This document shows positions 1 through 8,839 of a stretch of 64,000 bases of DNA, in pieces. The DNA is from Cedecea neteri (GTDB lineage Bacteria > Pseudomonadota > Gammaproteobacteria > Enterobacterales > Enterobacteriaceae): contig NZ_CP009458.1 in NCBI RefSeq assembly GCF_000758305.1, positions 372,001 to 436,000 of the forward strand, given 5' to 3'. The notes under the pieces were generated by a model. That model was not told where the DNA came from. It saw nothing but the letters and a program-made list of their open reading frames with translations, and searched no databases. The translations under genes were made by a program, and so were the position numbers. Each line of letters starts with the position of its first letter. Position 1 is the stretch's first letter.

Positions 1-1614
1 CGGGCAGAACGGATGCAGCTCAGCAAATTCCGGCCAGGTGATTGGGATCATTTCGGCCGCGGCGTTCAGCTTCATTGTGCAGGAGCCAAGCGGGATCATC
101 GCCTGGTTGAGCGCCAGATCTTTACGCTCCAGAGAGTGCATGTAGCGCATCATCTCTGTTTCGCTGTGGTAGCGATTAAAGACCGGGTGGGTCATGATCT
201 CGTCGTCGCGCAGCATCGGGGCCGGAATGGACTGGCTGTCGTTGGCAACGTCGCGATCCAGCTTGTCGATATCCAGACCGTGAGCATCGCCCAGCAGCAC
301 GTCGAACAGAGCAACAACATCTTCACGGGTGGTGGCTTCATCAAGGGTGATGCCTACCGCGTTCAGGATGTCGCTGCGCAGGTTAATTTCACGCGCTTCG
401 GCGCGCGCCAGCACGGCGGCTTTGTCAGCCACTTCAACACAAAGGGTGTCGAACCAGTGTTTGTGGCGCAGAACCAGGCCTTTCTGCTGCAGGCCAGCGG
501 CCAGAATGTCGGTCAGGCGGTGGATGCGGCCTGCAATACGTTTCAGGCCAGCCGGGCCGTGGAAGACCGCATACAGGCTGGCAATGTTCGCCAGCAGCAC
601 CTGGGAAGTACAGATGTTGGAGTTCGCTTTCTCGCGGCGGATGTGCTGTTCGCGAGTTTGCATCGCCATGCGCAGCGCGGTGCGGCCAGCGGCATCGCGG
701 GAAACGCCGATAATACGGCCTGGCATGGAGCGTTTAAATTCATCGCGAGCGCCGAAGAACGCCGCGTGTGGGCCGCCGTAGCCCATTGGGACACCGAAGC
801 GCTGGGCAGAGCCGAAGACTATATCTGCGCCCTGTTTGCCCGGCGCGGTCAGCATCACCAGCGTCATGAAATCTGCGGCTACGCTAACCACAACTTTGCG
901 CTGCTTCAGCTCGGCAATCAGTGCCGTGTAATCATGCACTTCGCCGGTGGTGCCCACCTGCTGAAGCAGCACGCCAAATACATCCTGATGATCCAGCACT
1001 TTCGCTGCATCGTCGACAATGACGTCAAAGCCGAAGGTTTCCGCGCGGGTACGCACCACGTCCAGCGTTTGTGGGTGAACGTCAGAGGCCACAAAGAAAC
1101 GGTTAGCGTTTTTCAGCTTGCTGACGCGTTTGGCCATCGCCATCGCTTCGGCTGCCGCGGTGGCTTCATCAAGCAGAGAAGCGGAAGCGATATCCATGCC
1201 GGTCAGGTCGAGCGTGACCTGCTGGAAATTCAGCAGCGCTTCAAGACGGCCCTGGGAAACTTCTGGCTGGTAAGGCGTGTAGGCGGTGTACCAGCCTGGG
1301 TTTTCCAGCATGTTACGCAGAATCACCGGCGGCGTTTGTACCGCGGTATAACCCATGCCAATGTAAGTTTTGAAGCGTTTATTGCGGCTGGCGATGGCTT
1401 TTAACTCGGCCAGCGCGGCAAACTCGGTCGCCGCGGAGCCAATCTGAGGCGGCTCAGCAAGCTGAATGTCCTGCGGAACGATGCTGGCGATCAGGTCAGG
1501 GAGCGTCTTCGCACCGACGGTCTCCAGCATTTCTTGCTGCTGCTGTGCGTCCGGGCCAATGTGACGATCGATAAACGCTTCGTGATTCTCTAACTGACTT
1601 AAAGACTGGGTCAT
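1..1614 (-). CDS. gcvP: Glycine dehydrogenase (decarboxylating), P protein of glycine cleavage; 3' part cut off by the window
   Basis: The minus-strand frame is open from an ATG at 1614 to the first base of the window, giving the first 538 residues of a protein normally about 957 long. It starts MTQSLSQLE like E. coli GcvP. The P protein uses PLP to decarboxylate glycine and passes the aminomethyl group to lipoyl-GcvH. The PLP-binding lysine lies in the C-terminal half and is not visible here. The gene is last in gcvTHP, 55 bp after gcvH. A long plus-strand open frame over the same stretch is an antisense shadow. Confidence 0.96.
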   Translation of the reverse strand, partial: MTQSLSQLENHEAFIDRHIGPDAQQQQEMLETVGAKTLPDLIASIVPQDIQLAEPPQIGSAATEFAALAELKAIASRNKRFKTYIGMGYTAVQTPPVILRNMLENPGWYTAYTPYQPEVSQGRLEALLNFQQVTLDLTGMDIASASLLDEATAAAEAMAMAKRVSKLKNANRFFVASDVHPQTLDVVRTRAETFGFDVIVDDAAKVLDHQDVFGVLLQQVGTTGEVHDYTALIAELKQRKVVVSVAADFMTLVMLTAPGKQGADIVFGSAQRFGVPMGYGGPHAAFFGARDEFKRSMPGRIIGVSRDAAGRTALRMAMQTREQHIRREKANSNICTSQVLLANIASLYAVFHGPAGLKRIAGRIHRLTDILAAGLQQKGLVLRHKHWFDTLCVEVADKAAVLARAEAREINLRSDILNAVGITLDEATTREDVVALFDVLLGDAHGLDIDKLDRDVANDSQSIPAPMLRDDEIMTHPVFNRYHSETEMMRYMHSLERKDLALNQAMIPLGSCTMKLNAAAEMIPITWPEFAELHPFCP

Positions 1615-1638
1615 GAGCGGTGATTCCTGAAATGGTTT

Positions 1639-1661
1639 CCCCTCCCCACCAGGGAGAGGGG
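1639..1661 (-). repeat. CT-rich hairpin between gcvH and gcvP
   Basis: CCCCTCCC at 1639-1646 pairs with a GGGAGAGGGG arm ending at 1661. There is no T-run after it on the minus strand, so it is unlikely to be a strong terminator inside the operon. It belongs to the CCCTCTCC/GGAGAGGG hairpins seen at several other gene ends in this window. Confidence 0.5.
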
Positions 1662-1669
1662 TTTAAAAA

Positions 1670-2059
1670 TTACTCGTCTTCTAACAGCGCTTCATAGGCA
1701 GAAGCATCCAGCAGCGCGGCAACCTGTGCTTCGTCGCTGGCTTTAATTTTGAAGATCCAGCCTTCGCCGTAAGGCTCGCTGTTGACCAGCTCCGGGCTGT
1801 CGCTTAGTGCATCGTTGACCGCAACGATTTCACCGCTGATTGGGGCGTAAATGTCAGAAGCCGCTTTCACGGATTCAGCAACGGCACAATCATCACCGGC
1901 AGAAACGGTGGCGCCCACTTCAGGCAGGTCAACAAATACCATGTCGCCCAGCAGTTCCTGCGCGTGTTCGGTGATGCCCACGGTGTAGCTACCGTCAGCT
2001 TCTTTACGCAGCCATTCGTGCTCTTTGCTGTATTTCAGTTCGTTCGGCACATTGCTCAT
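1670..2059 (-). CDS. gcvH: Glycine cleavage system H protein
   Basis: 129 residues, the full family length. This is the lipoyl carrier that shuttles the aminomethyl group from GcvP to GcvT and is reoxidised by lipoamide dehydrogenase. The lipoylation site is the lysine in AESVKAASD (about K65), inside the biotinyl/lipoyl-like fold. The ATG at 2059 is preceded by an AGGAGA Shine-Dalgarno. It lies 29 bp downstream of gcvT and 55 bp upstream of gcvP, so the three genes form one operon. Confidence 0.97.
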   Translation of the reverse strand: MSNVPNELKYSKEHEWLRKEADGSYTVGITEHAQELLGDMVFVDLPEVGATVSAGDDCAVAESVKAASDIYAPISGEIVAVNDALSDSPELVNSEPYGEGWIFKIKASDEAQVAALLDASAYEALLEDE

Positions 2060-2088
2060 TGTTTTCTCCTGATACCTGATTTCAAAAT

Positions 2089-3186
2089 TTAAAGCGCAAC
2101 CGGCTTACCGGCGCGAACAAAAATAGGTTTGGTGACTTTGACCGGCATTTCGCGGTTACGAATCTGCACAATCGCCGTTTCGCCGATGCCCGCCGGGACG
2201 CGAGCCAGCGCAATGCTGTAGCCGAGCGTTGGCGAGAAAGTGCCGCTGGTAATTGCCCCTTCGTGCGTATTGCCCTGCGCGTCGGTAAACCGTACCGGCA
2301 GCTCATTACGTAATACGCCTTTTTCGGTCATGATCAAGCCAACCAGCTCTTCGGTGCCGTTCGCGCGCTGTGCTTCCAGCGCTTCACGGCCGATAAACGC
2401 TCGATCTTCCGGCTGCCACGCGATGGTCCAGCCCATGTTCGCGGCTAGCGGAGAAACACCTTCGTCCATGTCCTGCCCGTAAAGGTTCATGCCCGCTTCC
2501 AGGCGCAGCGTGTCGCGAGCGCCCAGGCCGCAAGGCTTAACGCCCGCTTCAACCAGCTGTGCCCAGAATCCTGCAGCTTTGTCGTTCGGCATTGCAATTT
2601 CATAGCCCGCTTCGCCGGTGTAGCCGGTGGTGGCAATGAACAGATCGCCGGACTGCACGCCAAAGAATGGCTTCATGCCTTCAACGGCCTTACGCTGCGC
2701 TTCGCTAAACAGCGTGGCGGCTTTGGCCTTCGCATTCGGCCCCTGAACGGCAATCAGCGCCAGGTCGTCACGCACGGTGACGGACACGCCAAACGGTTCA
2801 GCGTGCTGGTTAATCCAGGCAAGGTCTTTTTCACGAGTGGCGGAGTTAACAACGAGGCGGAAATAGTCTTCGGTGAGGAAATAGATGATCAGGTCGTCAA
2901 TCACGCCACCGGAAGCATTAAGCATGGCGGTGTAAAGGGCTTTGCCCGGCTGGGTGAGTTTGGCGACGTCGTTGGCGACTAAGTAACGCAGAAACTCGCG
3001 GGTACGGCTGCCGTGCAGGTCGACGATGGTCATGTGCGACACGTCGAACATACCGGCGTCGGTGCGTACGGCGTGATGCTCATCAATTTGCGATCCGTAG
3101 TGCAGCGGCATCATCCAGCCGTGGAAATCAACCATGCGGGCACCGCAGAGCGTGTGCTGTTCAAATAAGGGGGTCTGTTGAGTCAT
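2089..3186 (-). CDS. gcvT: Aminomethyltransferase, T protein of glycine cleavage
   Basis: 365 residues from the ATG at 3186 (MTQQTPLFEQHT), which matches the E. coli start and has an AGAGGA ribosome-binding site just upstream. The frame could be extended 16 codons to 3234, but those residues are not part of the family. GcvT transfers the methylene group from aminomethyl-lipoyl-GcvH to tetrahydrofolate and releases ammonia. The GCV_T folate-binding domain covers most of the chain, including the conserved TGYTGEAGYE segment, with a C-terminal beta-barrel domain. First gene of gcvTHP. Confidence 0.97.
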   Translation of the reverse strand: MTQQTPLFEQHTLCGARMVDFHGWMMPLHYGSQIDEHHAVRTDAGMFDVSHMTIVDLHGSRTREFLRYLVANDVAKLTQPGKALYTAMLNASGGVIDDLIIYFLTEDYFRLVVNSATREKDLAWINQHAEPFGVSVTVRDDLALIAVQGPNAKAKAATLFSEAQRKAVEGMKPFFGVQSGDLFIATTGYTGEAGYEIAMPNDKAAGFWAQLVEAGVKPCGLGARDTLRLEAGMNLYGQDMDEGVSPLAANMGWTIAWQPEDRAFIGREALEAQRANGTEELVGLIMTEKGVLRNELPVRFTDAQGNTHEGAITSGTFSPTLGYSIALARVPAGIGETAIVQIRNREMPVKVTKPIFVRAGKPVAL

Positions 3187-3572
3187 CTTTTCCTCTTTAA
3201 CCATCTGGTTGCAAAGCGGATTTGGCTTTGCCAACCGTCAGACGAAACCCGGCATCGCCACCGTTCCCCGATAGCGACGCAAACGTTACCTTTGACCTGA
3301 ACTTACCACCGAACGGGGGCGTAAACCATAAGCGAAAAACGGTCATTGCATTAGCTTATGACCAAAATGGGAGAGGAAGTGTGCAGAGTTATTCACTGTA
3401 AAAATGCGATTCACTCCACATTAACAGCAGGTATTTAGTGTCGAATTTAGCACTGGCTAACATTTACGACCATTTCAGAAACAAATTGACTACATCGCAT
3501 AATTTGTAAGATTAGAAAATGTAATCCGAGATTTGTCCTGAGATTAGAATATTTCAAACGAGGGAGCAGATA
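3187..3572 (-). promoter_or_regulatory. gcvTHP control region (no gene seen)
   Basis: About 390 bp without a credible gene, AT-rich between 3340 and 3560. In E. coli this region binds GcvA, Lrp, CRP and PurR. CTAAT-like motifs of the kind GcvA binds occur near 3350 (reverse strand), but I cannot define exact GcvA or Lrp sites by eye. No glycine riboswitch fold was recognised. Confidence 0.5.
3277..3292. promoter_or_regulatory. Candidate PurR operator upstream of gcvT
   Basis: ACGCAAACGTTACCTT fits the PurR consensus ANGCAANCGNTTNCNT with one mismatch. PurR is a known repressor of gcvTHP in E. coli, linking glycine cleavage (a source of one-carbon units) to purine supply. The site lies about 90-105 bp upstream of the gcvT start codon. 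Confidence 0.6.
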
Positions 3573-3595
3573 CCCTTCCCGATCATCGGGAAGGG
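3573..3595. repeat. Perfect palindrome between gcvT control region and repeat array
   Basis: CCCTTCCCGAT, one central base, then ATCGGGAAGGG: 11-bp perfect arms. It may act as a transcription end for RNA coming from ubiI, or it may be a repeat. There is no clear T-run on either side. Confidence 0.5.
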
Positions 3596-3652
3596 AAATG
3601 TGACGGAGTTATCACTATGGATTCCATCGAGTGGGTTAGTCCTGCTAACCCT

Positions 3653-3997
3653 CTGTAGCTCGAAGTATGACGAGTATTTATTGCAGCCATGGAAGCTGAA
3701 TCAGAGAGCGACTCTAATACTCTAAATAATTCCAGTTACAGGTAGGCAGCAAGGGAGCTTATCCCCAGGAGCTTACATAAAGTAAGTGAGTGCCGCTAAC
3801 ACCCCTGTAGCTCGAAGTATGACGAGTATTTATTGCAGCCATGGAAGCTGAATCAGAGAGCGACTCTAATACTCTAAATAATTCGAGTTACAGGTAGGCA
3901 GCAAGGGAGCTTATCCCCAGGAGCTTACATAAAGTAAGTGACTGGGGTAAGTGAGTGCCGCTAACACCCCTGTAGCTCGAAGTATGACGAGTATTTA
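3653..3997. repeat. Tandem palindromic repeat array, two full units plus a partial third
   Basis: Unit A is 3653-3804 (152 bp), unit B 3805-3969 (165 bp), and a 28-bp partial third copy is 3970-3997. A and B differ by one base (attcCagtt/attcGagtt) and a 13-bp indel (CTGGGGTAAGTGA). Each unit contains an element bounded by imperfect inverted ends (ATACTC...TTCGAGTTACAGG and CCTGTAGCTCGAA...GAGTAT). Unit B keeps the full inner hairpin CTTATCCCCAG / CTGGGGTAAG, while unit A has lost one arm. The build resembles the short palindromic intergenic elements of Yersinia and related genera (YPAL-like), but the family name is inference. Confidence 0.85.
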
Positions 3998-5194
3998 GCG
4001 CAGCCAGGACGGCAGATCTTGCAACCCCATCGCCTGACGAACTAGCTGCGGTTTAACCCCCGGCAGCGTATCGGCAAGCTTCAGGCCAATGTCTCTGAAG
4101 AGTTTTTTTGCCGGGTTGCTGCCGGCAAACAGATCCCGGAAACCTTGCATACTGGCCAGCATCACCGCCGCGCTGTGCTTGCGGCTGCGCTCATAGCGAC
4201 GCAGGTAGAGATGCTGCCCAAAATCTTTGCCTTCGCGATGCAGGCGGCGAATTTCCGCAATCAATTCAGCGGCATCCATAAAGCCGAGGTTGACGCCCTG
4301 CCCGGCCAGCGGGTGAATGGTATGGGCGGCGTCGCCCACCAGTGCCAGACGGTGGCCGGCAAAGCTGCGGGCGTAGCGGCCCGTCAGCGGGAAGGTGCGG
4401 CGCTCACTTTCAACAGAACACAACCCGAGACGCATGTTAAACGCGACGGAGAGCGCCTGGTTAAACGCTTCATCGTCGGCCTGCTGCATACGCACCGCAT
4501 CTTCCGGCGGCAGCGACCAGACAATAGAGCAAAGATGCGGGTCAGAAAGCGGCAGAAACGCCAGAATGCCTTCCCCGTGGAACACCTGACGCGCGACGGC
4601 CTGATGCGGCTCGGCGGTGCGAATAGTCGCCACCAGCGCATGGTGGTTATAGTCCCAGAACGTCAGAGGGATATCGGCTTTGTCCCGCAGCCAGGAATTG
4701 GCACCATCTGCCCCCACCACCAGCCTTGCGGTTAGCATTGTGCCGTCCTTAAGGGTCAGGAACGCTTCGTTTTCACCCCAGGCGACCTGGTTGATGTCCA
4801 CGGGTGCCATCAGGCTGATGTCGCTGCATTGCTCCGCCCGTTGCCAAAGCGCCTGGTGGATCACCGAGTTTTCGATGATGTGCCCCAGGTGGCTAAAACC
4901 GAAGCTCTTATCATCAAAAGCGATTTGCCCAAAGCTGTCCCGTTCCCAGACTTCCATCCCGTGATAGCTGCTGGCTCGCTCGCTGATTTTTGGCCACGCG
5001 CCCAGATGCGTCAGCAGCTTTTCACTCGCCGCATTGATCGCCGAAACACGCAGTTCTGGCGCAGCTTCAGGCCCCAGAGGCTGTGGAAGGTGGCTTTCAA
5101 TGACCGCAACGCGCAGGCCGCTGCCCTGAAGCCCGCAGGCCACCGCCAGCCCCACCATGCCGCCGCCGACAATCGCCACATCTACGCTTTGCAA
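3995..5194 (-). CDS. ubiI: 2-octaprenylphenol 5-hydroxylase (ubiquinone biosynthesis), VisC
   Basis: 399 residues. It is an FAD monooxygenase that hydroxylates the ring at C5 in aerobic ubiquinone synthesis and works in the membrane-associated Ubi complex. The N-terminal dinucleotide fold is seen as VAIVGGGMVGLA, the DG motif as VVGADGANS, and the GD motif as ALVGDAAHTIHPLAGQG. The start codon is TTG at 5194, seven bases after AGGAG. It lies 12 bp after ubiH in the operon ygfB-pepP-ubiH-ubiI. The stop codon sits inside the third copy of the tandem repeat. Confidence 0.96.
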   Translation of the reverse strand: MQSVDVAIVGGGMVGLAVACGLQGSGLRVAVIESHLPQPLGPEAAPELRVSAINAASEKLLTHLGAWPKISERASSYHGMEVWERDSFGQIAFDDKSFGFSHLGHIIENSVIHQALWQRAEQCSDISLMAPVDINQVAWGENEAFLTLKDGTMLTARLVVGADGANSWLRDKADIPLTFWDYNHHALVATIRTAEPHQAVARQVFHGEGILAFLPLSDPHLCSIVWSLPPEDAVRMQQADDEAFNQALSVAFNMRLGLCSVESERRTFPLTGRYARSFAGHRLALVGDAAHTIHPLAGQGVNLGFMDAAELIAEIRRLHREGKDFGQHLYLRRYERSRKHSAAVMLASMQGFRDLFAGSNPAKKLFRDIGLKLADTLPGVKPQLVRQAMGLQDLPSWLR

Positions 5195-5206
5195 ATTGAC
5201 TCTCCT

Positions 5207-6385
5207 TTAACGCGCCACCCAACCCAGGGTGCGCTGAGCCAGCACATCTCGTGCCGGAGTAAAATGTTCCATCGCCATCAGGCCAAGGTTACGGCCCGCC
5301 ACCAGCGGTGCCCAACGGTTAGCAAACAGCTGAACCAGCCCGTCAGTAACGCCGATGGTTGCCGCTTTGTCTGCGGCACGGCGCTGCTGATAAGCAGCCA
5401 GAACCGGGAAACTGCCGACATCCGTGCCTGCCGCGTGGGCCTCTGCCAGCCCTTCAGCCAGCGACATAACGTCGCGCAGGCCAAGGTTGAACCCCTGCCC
5501 GGCTATCGGATGCAGCGTTTGCGCGGCATTGCCCACCAGCGCCAGGCGATGAGATACGGTCTGCGAAGCCTGTTGTAACGCCAATGGATAATGATGGCGA
5601 ATGCCTGCATGAGTAATTTGCCCCAGCCGCCAGCCAAAGGCACGCTGAAGCTGCTGGCAAAACTCTGCTTCGCTCCAGCTTTCAACTTCCTCACGAGCTT
5701 CCAGCGCATGGCACCAGACCAGCGAGCAGCGCCCGTCGGACATCGGCAGCATGGCAATCGGCCCGTGCTCGGTAAACCGCTCAAATGCCCGGCCATGATG
5801 GGGTTCTGAGGTGGTGACGTTGGCAATCACGGCGATTTGCTGGTAGCTCTGCGGCTGCCAGGTGATGCCGCACTGCGCCGCCAGCTTAGAACGTGTGCCA
5901 TCCGCAGCAACCAGAATATTGCCCTGTAGTTCAACGCCGTTATCCAGCACAACCTGCACGCTATGCTCGTGCCGGGTAAACGACGCAACGCGCTGCGGGC
6001 AGTGCAGCGTTACGCCTGGCGCTTTGCGCAGCAGGCTAAAAAGACGCAGCCCGACATCGTGAAGCTCCACAACCTGCCCAAGCGCATCAATCTGGTAATC
6101 TTCAGCCTCAAGGGTAACGAAGCCAGCATGGCCTCTGTCGCTGACGTGCACGGTTTTAATTGCCGTGGCACAGTCGGCGAGCGCAGGCCATACGCCAATG
6201 CGGGCCAGCTGCTGCCGGGTGCCCTGGGCGAGTGCGATGGCTCGGGCATCAAACCCCGGATGAGCGGCTGAGTCCGGGGCAATCGCTTCGATGAGGTGCA
6301 CCGGCAATTTCCCCTGGGTGAGGGTCGAGATGGCTAACGCCAGCGTTGCCCCCGCCATCCCGCCGCCAACAATGATGACACTCAT
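5207..6385 (-). CDS. ubiH: 2-octaprenyl-6-methoxyphenyl hydroxylase
   Basis: 392 residues, a paralogue of UbiI in the same flavin hydroxylase family. It carries out the C1 hydroxylation in aerobic ubiquinone synthesis. Motifs: N-terminal VIIVGGGMAGATLA, LVAADGTRS in the middle, and LVGNAAQTLHPIAGQGFNLG near residues 280-300. The ATG at 6385 overlaps the pepP stop by four bases (ATGA), so translation is probably coupled. Confidence 0.96.
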   Translation of the reverse strand: MSVIIVGGGMAGATLALAISTLTQGKLPVHLIEAIAPDSAAHPGFDARAIALAQGTRQQLARIGVWPALADCATAIKTVHVSDRGHAGFVTLEAEDYQIDALGQVVELHDVGLRLFSLLRKAPGVTLHCPQRVASFTRHEHSVQVVLDNGVELQGNILVAADGTRSKLAAQCGITWQPQSYQQIAVIANVTTSEPHHGRAFERFTEHGPIAMLPMSDGRCSLVWCHALEAREEVESWSEAEFCQQLQRAFGWRLGQITHAGIRHHYPLALQQASQTVSHRLALVGNAAQTLHPIAGQGFNLGLRDVMSLAEGLAEAHAAGTDVGSFPVLAAYQQRRAADKAATIGVTDGLVQLFANRWAPLVAGRNLGLMAMEHFTPARDVLAQRTLGWVAR

Positions 6386-7698
6386 AGCTGACGCGCCGCC
6401 GCCATCAACGCTTCGATATCGTCTGCGGATTTCACCACGCTGGCGGTCAGGTTCTCGTTGCCGTCTTTGGTGATCACAATGTCGTCTTCAATGCGGATGC
6501 CAATGCCACGGTATTGCGCGGGCACGTCCGCATCCGGCGCAATATAAAGCCCGGGTTCTACGGTGATGACCATCCCCGGCTCCAGTAAGCGCGACCTGTC
6601 CTGCCCGTAAGCCCCTACGTCATGCACATCCAGCCCCAGCCAGTGGCTTAGGCCATGCATGAAGAACGCGCGATGGGCGTTATTGGCTATCAGATGATCG
6701 ACATCGCCTTTCAGAATACCGAGCTTCACCAGCCCTTTTACCATGATGCGTACTACTTCCGTCGTCACTTCCTGCATGGAGGTGCCCGGCCGGTAGAGTT
6801 TTAGCGAGGTTTCGAGCGATTCCAGCACGATGTCGTAAATTTCACGCTGCGCCGGGCTGAATTTACCGTTAACAGGGAAAGTACGCGTGATGTCTCCGGC
6901 GTAGCTTTGGTATTCACATCCGGCGTCTATCAGCACCAGGTCGCCGTCGCGCAGTTCACTTTCGTTTTCGGTGTAATGCAGAATGCAGCCGTTCTCACCG
7001 CCGCCCACAATGGTGGTGTACGAAGGATAACGCGCGCCGTGGCGGGTGAACTCGTGGTGAATTTCACCCTCAAGCTGATATTCAAACATTCCCGGGCGGC
7101 AGGCCTGCATGGCACGAGTATGCGCCAGCGCGGAGATCTCCCCGGCGCGGCGCATAACGGCAATCTCCTCTTCGGATTTGAAGAGACGCAGTTCGTGTAC
7201 CGTTGGACGCCAGTCGGTCAACGTTGCTGGCGCAGCGAGGTTTTGACGCGATCCACGACGCAACTTATCCAGCGCGGCAAAAACGATGTTATCCGCATAT
7301 TCGTACTCGCCCTGAGCGTGGTAAACCACATCCAGGCCGTTTAGCAGGAGATGTAATTGCTCGCCGATTTCGCTGAAGGCCAGCGCGCGATCCACCCCTA
7401 ATTTCTGCGGGGCTGCGTCCTGGCCAAGCCTGCGGCCAAACCAGATTTCTGCGCTTTTGTCCCGCACGCGGTTGAAGAGCACGCTGTGATTGTGCGACTC
7501 ATCGCTTTTAATGAGCACCAGCACGGCTTCCGGCTCATTAAAGCCGGTGAAGTACCAAAAATCGCTGCTCTGCCGATAAGGGTATTCGCTATCGGCATTG
7601 CGGATCGCTTCCGGGGCCGCGAAAATTAACGCAGCGCTGCCGGGTACCATTTTTGCCAGTAGCGCCTGGCGGCGGCGAAGAAATTCCTGCTGGGTCAT
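6382..7698 (-). CDS. pepP: Xaa-Pro aminopeptidase P
   Basis: 438 residues from the ATG at 7698 (MTQQEFLRRR), preceded by AGGAGATG. A longer open frame to 7788 adds 30 residues unlike the family. PepP is a cytosolic Mn2+ enzyme that removes an N-terminal residue in front of proline. The pita-bread domain shows the metal ligands in IDAGCEY and DITRTFP, then HGLSHWLGLDVHD, TVEPGLY and a late RIEDD. It sits between ygfB (23 bp) and ubiH (4-bp overlap). Confidence 0.96.
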   Translation of the reverse strand: MTQQEFLRRRQALLAKMVPGSAALIFAAPEAIRNADSEYPYRQSSDFWYFTGFNEPEAVLVLIKSDESHNHSVLFNRVRDKSAEIWFGRRLGQDAAPQKLGVDRALAFSEIGEQLHLLLNGLDVVYHAQGEYEYADNIVFAALDKLRRGSRQNLAAPATLTDWRPTVHELRLFKSEEEIAVMRRAGEISALAHTRAMQACRPGMFEYQLEGEIHHEFTRHGARYPSYTTIVGGGENGCILHYTENESELRDGDLVLIDAGCEYQSYAGDITRTFPVNGKFSPAQREIYDIVLESLETSLKLYRPGTSMQEVTTEVVRIMVKGLVKLGILKGDVDHLIANNAHRAFFMHGLSHWLGLDVHDVGAYGQDRSRLLEPGMVITVEPGLYIAPDADVPAQYRGIGIRIEDDIVITKDGNENLTASVVKSADDIEALMAAARQL

Positions 7699-7721
7699 CA
7701 CATCTCCTGACTTTTTGATCG

Positions 7722-8300
7722 TTAGTGGAGCGTAGGTTTGCGTACCTCTGGCGCGGTCGGTGCCGCGTGAGTAAAGGTGTCGTGGCACAGCAGCGCGGCA
7801 ACACGCACGTACTCAATAATCTCTTCGAGCGACATCTCCAGCTCTTCCTGGTCTTCGTCCTCGTCGTAACCCAACTGAGCAATATTACGCAGATCGTCAA
7901 TGGCCTCGCCGGTTTCACCGGTGACTTTGTCGAGCTTGCTCTGCATAACGCCGAGGCCCAGCAGGAAGTGGTTTACCCAGCCCGAAAGCGCATCGGCGCG
8001 ATCGAAAACGGAGACATCATCCCCGTCCGGCAGGTAAAGCTGGAACAGGAAGCCTTCGTCTTCCAGCGCGTCGCCAATAGCGCCGTGCATCTGGCGCAGC
8101 GGATCCGCGAGGTTCTGGCTAAAGGCCAGGCCTTCGTTAGTCAGGTCATGCAGCAGCGTTTGCCAGCTGGTATCTTTGTTACCGCCGCACAGCATGCCGC
8201 TGATCAAGCCGTGCATTTCTGCAGGCGTCAGACCCACACCCTGTTGGTTCAAAAGTTGGCCGACTAAGTCGTAGTCCGGCATTGCGTTCTGTATTGACAT
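7722..8300 (-). CDS. ygfB: UPF0149 family protein YgfB
   Basis: 192 residues from the ATG at 8300 (MSIQNAMPDY), the same length and start as the E. coli protein. Two more codons upstream are open. The protein is an acidic, all-helical UPF0149 member. Its C-terminal half (about residues 90-170) is almost identical to E. coli, including the very acidic YDEDEDQEELEMS stretch. Biochemical function is not settled. It is the first gene of the ygfB-pepP-ubiH-ubiI operon and divergent from zapA. Confidence 0.93.
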   Translation of the reverse strand: MSIQNAMPDYDLVGQLLNQQGVGLTPAEMHGLISGMLCGGNKDTSWQTLLHDLTNEGLAFSQNLADPLRQMHGAIGDALEDEGFLFQLYLPDGDDVSVFDRADALSGWVNHFLLGLGVMQSKLDKVTGETGEAIDDLRNIAQLGYDEDEDQEELEMSLEEIIEYVRVAALLCHDTFTHAAPTAPEVRKPTLH

Positions 8301-8468
8301 GCGCATTCGTCATCGTTGGCAGGAATAGTGTGTGTTATGCTACCACCAGGACCCCCGCAGATACCAGAAAAGGGCTTGTATCTTGATATCGGGATAGCTA
8401 TAGTGGCGCCCCTTCCGCTACCGGGGCCGGTAGCGTAAAGGCAGGCGAGTAAACAGCAGGAAGGTGGC
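8301..8468. promoter_or_regulatory. Divergent promoter region between ygfB and zapA
   Basis: 168 bp separating two divergent start codons, so it must hold promoters for both. No single promoter stands out clearly enough to place. The end shows the zapA ribosome-binding site AAGGTGG. Confidence 0.5.
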
Positions 8469-8798
8469 ATGTCTGCACAACCAGTCGATATTCAAATTTT
8501 CGGTCGTTCATTGCGCGTGAATTGTCCGCCTGAACAACAGGATGCGCTGAATCAGGCTGCGGAAGAGCTGAATCAGCGGTTGCAAGATTTAAAAGTTCGC
8601 ACTAGAGTCACAAATACCGAGCAGCTAGTCTTCATCGCAGCACTTAACATTTGCTACGAACTGGCTCAGGAAAAGTCGAAAACCCGTGACTACGCCGCCA
8701 ATATGGAAGAGCGTATTCGGATGCTACAGCAGACCATCGAACAAGCATTGCTTGAGCAAGGTCGCATAGCTGACCGACAGGGTCCAAAGTTTGAATAA
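8469..8798 (+). CDS. zapA: Cell division protein ZapA
   Basis: 109 residues, the full family length. ZapA binds FtsZ and bundles protofilaments at the division ring, bridging to ZapB. The N-terminal globular part (residues 1-45, VDIQIFGRSLRVNCP) is followed by a long helical, coiled-coil C-terminal half that makes the dimer and tetramer. The ATG at 8469 follows AAGGTGG. The 6S RNA gene begins 41 bp after its stop, as in E. coli. Confidence 0.96.
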   Translation: MSAQPVDIQIFGRSLRVNCPPEQQDALNQAAEELNQRLQDLKVRTRVTNTEQLVFIAALNICYELAQEKSKTRDYAANMEERIRMLQQTIEQALLEQGRIADRQGPKFE

Positions 8799-8839
8799 CA
8801 CTTCGCAGTTGACTGTGGTAGAGTAACTTCGAAGACAAA

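Noticed and set aside
13..1404. Long plus-strand open frame (463 codons) across gcvP
   Set aside because: It is exactly antisense to the conserved gcvP frame, and its peptide has no domain-like pattern. High third-position GC leaves antisense frames open by chance.
3187..3572. Glycine riboswitch upstream of gcvT
   Set aside because: No tandem aptamer pattern was recognised. Enteric gcvTHP is controlled by GcvA, PurR, Lrp and GcvB, and a PurR box is visible.
3653..3997. CRISPR array
   Set aside because: There are only two long units with near-identical spacers and no cas genes. This is a tandem duplication of a palindromic element.
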